A DNA stretch of 64,000 bases from Strigops habroptila (taxonomy: Eukaryota > Chordata > Aves > Psittaciformes > Psittacidae). Shown piece by piece: positions 59,110 to 64,000 of this stretch (positions within the stretch are counted from its first letter, which is position 1; each line of letters starts with the position of its first letter). The translations under genes were made by a program, and so were the position numbers. The stretch lies in NCBI RefSeq assembly GCF_004027225.2, contig NC_044278.2, positions 6,386,001 through 6,450,000 of the forward strand, in the 5' to 3' direction. Under the pieces are notes generated by a model. It saw only the letters and a list, made by a program, of their open reading frames with translations, had not been told where the DNA came from and made no database searches.

Positions 59110-61264
59110 TAATGTTTTTCTAGGCATAGTTCCAATTACAGATAGTACTTTTATGTTGTGTGTGGTTCAGGTGGGAGAAGGGAGAATGAGCACCCAGATT
59201 TGTAGATAAATGTATACATGTTTTATTCTTTTTCAGTCAAGATAATAGTGCACTGCTTTTTCTATTTTGTACTTTAAAGATAGACAGGTACTTTAAAATA
59301 CAACTTTCCAAGCAGGCCATCCAGTGTAAATTGTCTAAATTCCTCTATTAAGAGGAAAAAGCATACTAAATAGTCATAGGAATGCATAGCAAGGGTGGAA
59401 AATTACTAAAAAGGGAAATGCTATCCAACGTAGTCCATTAGTATACCGATCAACCTTTTTGCTGTTAAAGGTTATCCATCTGAAGTGAGTGCTTAGTAAT
59501 ATTAATTTTATGTACAAAAGGTTCTGTGTAAATAAAGCTTATGTCAAAATTTGATATGAAAGACTTCTCTAACTTTAGTAGTTGTTTTAGAAGGTGCATG
59601 TAGTCTTAATCAGACAAGATGAATCTGAAATTGCAAAAATGGATTTTCTCCACGCAGTAGACAGCTTGTTCATCTTGTATTTGTTAACATTTGTTTAATA
59701 CTAGGAGTTAATATTCCATGGTCTTTGGAGCTTCCCTGTAGTACTTCCTAGGAGTAAGACTACAGTTGCACTTGGCTGTGATGCATATCGGGATGACTAA
59801 CCATGGCAATACCAGGCCTTCTTAAATTTGTGGGGTTTTACTTCCTTCTCTCCCACCCTCTGAATTGTCACAAGTGGCTATGTGTGTCCCAAGATACCTC
59901 ATCACTTCAGATGTTTAAAATTCTGATGTAAACTTCACTGTCTTCATAAGTCTTGAATCACTTATGGTAGGTGACTTGTGTAGTGATGCAGTATTAGTTA
60001 ATGCTCTTGCCTCTCTTTTGTTTACAATTTTCTTTAGTCATATCAATTCAAAAAGCTTGAATCAGAAGCTTCCTAATGTTGTGAGAGACAAGTCCCATTA
60101 TAGACAAGAGACTTAACATGTCTTTGGAGGCTGCAAGGTAATGGTGACTTCTATGATTATCAGGCTGTCCCTGCCGATATCAAATACAGCTACAAGACCA
60201 TCAGAAGGCAGGTGTCTTGGAAGCTCTGTCATAAGTACTTATGAGCTTTAATAATGTGAAAGTGGGTATGTGGTTGGGATGAATCCAGCAACTGCTGAGT
60301 AGTGCTCTTTCTGCAGTTAAGTGCTTAACAGATTTTTGGCATGGAGCAATTGGTGTAGTTTTAGTCAGATTAAAGATTGTCAAGGAGATACAGTAGCTTA
60401 ATGTTTTGGAAGAATAGCCAGACTATGTAACATCCGAACTCTTCTGTTTTCTGAAGAGTTTTGAATATTTAGTATAATACCTTTGAGAATTTGATGCTTA
60501 TACTTCTCTTTTTTAGATGATGATGTGAATTAGTTAACTTGCATTTCTTATCTTTGTACTTGTTCTTCCTGAAGTCTGGAAAAAGAGCAGCTTTTTAGAT
60601 TGCACCTTGAAGTTGCTTGGCCAGAAAGTAGGCTGCTGCATACAGCTATTCACAGCAGCAGTCAACAACAATACATGCTTTTTGCTTGCTCATCTTCTGT
60701 GGGAATAGATGTGATTGCATGGGACTAGTTACAGACATTCAAGTACGCAAGTTCTAATTATACTTGTAGTATGTTGAAAATAAATTATAAACGCTGTGCA
60801 CCGTGGACTTTATAAATGTTTGAGTGCTTGGATTTCCTTGTTGGTCCTTTCTGCAGTGAAAGCAGTTAAGAATTGAATTTAGACAAGCTTGTGCTGTGAA
60901 GCCAATATGTTTCTGCTAAGGTGCCTGAACCTGGTGTGATAATGTCGAAGGTTAAGTAGCTCAGTGCTATTCCTCCTCCCACCCCCAAATCCTTCCAGGT
61001 CTTATTTTCTAGTCACTGGAGGCAACATTTGGTTCCTTATACCCGTCTTCCAAAAGGGTGACTTGTCTTCATCAGCATTACAGGGAACTCAGCTAGCAGA
61101 CCAGGCATGCTCGTTGAGCTGAATGTGTGGTCTATATGAACAGCCCCATACAGCTGCTGAGCCTAAATAGAAAACTACTTGATCAAACCAATGAGCACTG
61201 ATCCAAACTGGCACAGTGATCAGCAACAAAAACAAAAGTATACCTTCCTTCCCATCCCGTGTTT

Positions 61265-61374
61265 AATCATAGAATCATGGAATGGTTTGGGTTGGAAAGG
61301 GCATGAAGATCATCTAGTTCCACCCCCCCTGCCATGGGCAGGGATGCCTTGCACTAAACCATGTCACCCAAGAC
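61265..61374 (-). mobile_element. CR1 retroposon 3' tail, minus orientation
   Basis: Opens AATCATAGAATCATGGAATG (the reversed terminal octamers), then GGTTTGGGTTGGAAAGG, TAGTTCCACCCCCCCTGCCA, and CATGGGCAGGGATGCCTTGC. About 110 bp, severely truncated, well preserved. Confidence 0.95.
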
Positions 61375-62027
61375 TCAATACTTACTTATCTATCTATTCT
61401 GTCCATGTAAAAATCTCACACATGCTTTTCTTTCCTGGAATACTGAGAAGTTTTCTTTGTCCCAATAAAGTACAGGGAGGTGTTTGTCACCACTAAAAGT
61501 GATTGACAAATACTTAAATGCCAGGGAGAAAACCTACATTAGGAGTATATTTTTCTGCATGAGAGAGGGAAAACAAACCACCTTTTTTAGGTGGTGTATG
61601 AATACATGCACATTCTCAAATTGAGGTTAAACTAACAGGATTTGTGGAGTTATTTAATTCTGTGGGATTCTGTAGGTTTATGGTCACATTAGAGGAGAGA
61701 AAAACTGTTAAAAGGAGCAAGACTTGGTGCAGTAGTAAGGAAGCCAAGTGTTGCTGTGGGTACCTTTTGCCTATCTGTCTTTGACAGCCTTTTAAGATGG
61801 CTATCCATTTAAATCTGCTTAAAGTTTGACAAGGAAACAGCCCTGTACTAAGGGGGGAGGGGGGGGGTTTGTTTGTTTAATAGTTATCAGGGGATGAGAA
61901 GTTTTTTATTTAACTTTCTAATGTAAGTTTCAAACAGTGATTTTCAAATAGTGAACTGCTTGAATATACAAGTCATTGATCAGATCCATTAAATAAGCAT
62001 GTTTTAAATTTCTGGAACATATTTTAG

Positions 62028-62113
62028 AAGGACGTAAAGTAGAACTTGTGGAAATTAATGATGAAGATGTTGCTAGAGCAGTTGTACAGTTTTCTGTTAA
62101 GAAATTCAAGTAA
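62028..62113 (+). other. Orphan exon-like coding segment of unknown origin
   Basis: After a splice-acceptor-like ATATTTTAG the sequence reads as two bases plus 27 codons and TAA. The product tail GRKVELVEINDEDVARAVVQ then FSVKKFK is charged and compositionally protein-like. Codons follow the purine-any-pyrimidine tendency of real genes (GTT GCT AGA GCA GTT GTA), and the 86-base stretch stands out from its AT-rich surroundings. The frame stays open back to a stop at 61994-61996, but that part does not look coding. It is not GBE1 and I cannot name the family. It could be the last exon of a gene nested in the intron, an exonised fragment, or a piece of a processed pseudogene. AATAAA signals lie downstream near 62431 and 62889. 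Confidence 0.3.
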
Positions 62114-62304
62114 CTATTTTTACTGTAATGTGCCTGCTAAAGTGGGTCGAGTGGCTGAGGTAGTGAAGAATGTCTGGTGTTTTGTTTGAAATACTCAGGA
62201 GGGACTTCTGACTTAAAAGCTTTCTCCTGTTTGGTAGGCAATACTTGCAGCATTACTAAGAACTTGGAAGTCAAACTGGGGCAGCAGACTTGAAGTAGAA
62301 ATTT

Positions 62305-62378
62305 AGAATCATAGAATGGTTTGGGTTGGAAAGGACCGTAAGATCATCTAATTCCAACCTGCCAGCCATGGGCAGGGA
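62305..62378 (-). mobile_element. Short CR1 retroposon 3' tail, minus orientation
   Basis: AGAATCATAGAATGGTTTGG, GTTGGAAAGGACCGTAAGAT, CATCTAATTCCAACC and CCATGGGCAGGGA are the last 74 bases of CR1 read in reverse. It lies about 190 bases after the orphan exon-like segment. Confidence 0.93.
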
Positions 62379-63765
62379 AAAGACACGTGAAAAGAAAGAG
62401 ATGACTGCTCATGTTTAATGCTGTGGCAAGCTAATAAAACCCCACAACGTTCAAAATAGCTTTAAACAACTAAAATTAAGTAGTCATTGAAGTTCAAACT
62501 ATCTTGTCATGGTGTGCAGAACTCTCAAAACCCGCAGGAGGTCTGTGGACTGGTTCTGACCACACAAATGATTGCTTTAGAAATGGTACCGACTGACACT
62601 TCCAGGTTACTGAAGACCTGCGAGAGGTAATAACACTTGGCCACCAAGAGGCATGTTGTAAATTCTTCTTAAGAAATGCTGTGTTTTTTCCCCCTGAAGC
62701 CTCTTGTGTACCTACTGCTGTTAGTGTTGTGATTCCAACTTTGTACTAGTGCTGTAGGAATCACTGACTCTTCCCTCAAGTAGACCTTTATCTATTAACA
62801 CAAAGGAGTCTGTTAGAAATAGTTGGCTGTGGAATCAAATGGGAATTGATATACTGTTGTTTACAGCTTCATTAAAATAATTCTGGTAAATAAAACATTT
62901 GAGTTGTTTCCAGATTAAGGTGCTTTTAAGCATATGTTAATCTGATGAGTAGAAACTTTTTTAGTAGAAACTGCTTTTAATATGTGGGAGCCCTACAGCT
63001 TCCAGTTAAATAGTACTGAATAATAAGAAGAATTTTTGTACTGAAATTAAAAACGCATTGGTAAATCAGATGAATTTTTGACTGTATCGTGGCCCCATTA
63101 CAAACAAATTAATAATGACCCTGTTCCTGTAGCTTACCTGAGAATGTGATTAATGTTCAGTATTGCATATTCTAGTGTGTTTTAGCAATATGAAAACCTG
63201 AATGTTTGAAAAAAACTCCACAATTTCAAATTAAAGTAATAAATCAGAGTTACTGAAGTAAGGCCTGCAGTATGCCACACTCATCCATGAGCATTGAGAG
63301 CATGGTATTTTTGTCCCACATACTTTTGGCAGCAAAAGCCTCTTTATCAGCTACTGTCTTTCCAGTCACGCTTGTGTTCACGTCTTTGCTACATGCTCTG
63401 CTGATTACCTTGGAAAAGGGCAATGCTGTAACTGTTCAACTGACCTTTCAGTTTATTTTCTCTTGTGTAATATGAAACATGAGCTAACACAGGCTTAGTC
63501 TACTGATTTCGAGAAAGAAATCTGACTCTACATTTCTGTAGGTTTCTGCTCAAATATGATGGATTTTTTCTGTAGTTACGTTAATGCAAAAAGAACTCAA
63601 CTTGCTTCAGATAAGTACAGAGAAGCAGATTATTGTAGCTAAAAGAGGGGTTTTAGTGTACAATTAATGCATAATTTAGACTATTTTGCAGAGGGACAGC
63701 GAGACTGACTACTAAATGCAGAAATCTCATACGTAAAGTGTTTATTAGATGTGTAAAACTAATGA

Positions 63766-63812
63766 ATGTAGTTTTACATTATGTACTACATTTGCGTTAT
63801 GTAAAACTACAT
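63766..63812. repeat. Perfect 14-bp inverted repeat
   Basis: ATGTAGTTTTACAT (63766-63779) is followed after 19 bases by its exact reverse complement ATGTAAAACTACAT (63799-63812). The spacer itself contains TATGTACTACAT, partly repeating the arm sequence, and GTGTAAAACTAATG just upstream is a further partial copy. It can form a stable stem-loop. No transposon family is recognised. Confidence 0.85.
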
Positions 63813-64000
63813 AAAACGTAAGTGAATAATGCTATTGGTAAATTCGTTTCCTTAAATACAGAGAAAAAAACATACAGAATTCCCATTACTTTGTAATTGC
63901 TGTTTTATTTAGGCTGTTCCCTCATGACAGGGAAGCTCAAGTCCTTTGCCAGATAGAGAGTATCCATATCTCTGCTGGTCCAGGAGGTTGTAACAGCTCA

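Larger units (their letters stand above)
41415..64000 (+). other. GBE1 intron 1 (5' part, continues past the window)
   Basis: The intron begins GTACCGGCCCGGCC and stays GC-rich to about 41945, then becomes ordinary AT-rich sequence. No stretch resembling GBE1 exon 2 (expected to continue with Tyr-Lys and a QFSQILK-like motif) was found up to 64000, so intron 1 exceeds 22.5 kb, in keeping with the very long GBE1 gene of other vertebrates. Gene-free blocks: 41950-44835, nothing recognised; 46653-53201, nothing recognised; 53312-54654, only a TA repeat; 55441-61264, only the unassigned frames at 57237-57809 and 58810-59109; 62379-63765, nothing recognised. The repeats and other features inside are listed separately. 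Confidence 0.8.

Noticed and set aside
1..64000. tRNA, rRNA, mitochondrial insertion or CRISPR-like array
   Set aside because: No tRNA B-box-like GGTTCGAAT context with matching arms, no rRNA core sequence, no recognisable mitochondrial gene and no regularly spaced direct repeats were seen.

Overview
This is vertebrate, almost certainly avian, nuclear DNA. The evidence is several 3' ends of CR1 retroposons (one ending in the diagnostic 8-bp ATTCTATG repeated twice), solo LTRs of endogenous-retrovirus families common in bird genomes, an AT-rich gene-poor background, and one sharp CpG island. LTRs of these types suggest a neoavian bird rather than a galliform, but that is an inference from memory of repeat families. 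Nothing indicates bacterial or viral DNA.

Only one gene can be named. On the + strand at 41311 an ATG inside the CpG island opens a 104-base first coding exon whose C-terminal part matches the N-terminus of the 1,4-alpha-glucan (glycogen) branching enzyme GBE1. It ends at a GT donor that splits an arginine codon, at the position homologous to the end of human exon 1. Everything after 41414 is read as GBE1 intron 1, more than 22.5 kb long. I found no sequence resembling exon 2. The start codon lies in a perfect 12-base TISU element (41307-41318), with a TATA-like box 40 bases upstream and a row of GC boxes before that. Together these predict a very short 5' UTR.

Layout: 1-40.5 kb is intergenic and upstream of GBE1. 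It carries two copies in opposite orientation of one LTR family (3697-4518 minus, 19422-20574 plus), a solo LTR of a second family (10119-10696), CR1 fragments (15.0, 26.0, 33.3 and 40.5 kb), and a decayed ERV-like stretch between two related ends (about 31.1-34.7 kb). 40.9-41.95 kb is the CpG-island promoter and exon 1, with a CR1 copy directly at its upstream edge. 41.4-64 kb is intron 1, holding an old minus-strand CR1 (44.8 kb), a second copy of the 10.1-kb LTR (46080-46652), a 45-bp palindrome-rich tandem repeat (53.2 kb), a possible gammaretrovirus-like LTR/primer-binding-site remnant (about 54.7-55.4 kb), two short minus CR1 tails (61.3 and 62.3 kb) and one orphan exon-like coding segment (62028-62113).

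Nearly all open reading frames in the window are chance frames, CpG-island frames or frames through repeats. No tRNA, rRNA, CRISPR array or operon is visible. The points most worth checking are the TISU/short-leader architecture, the orphan exon-like segment, the direct LTR pair that brackets the promoter, and the two decayed retroviral remnants.
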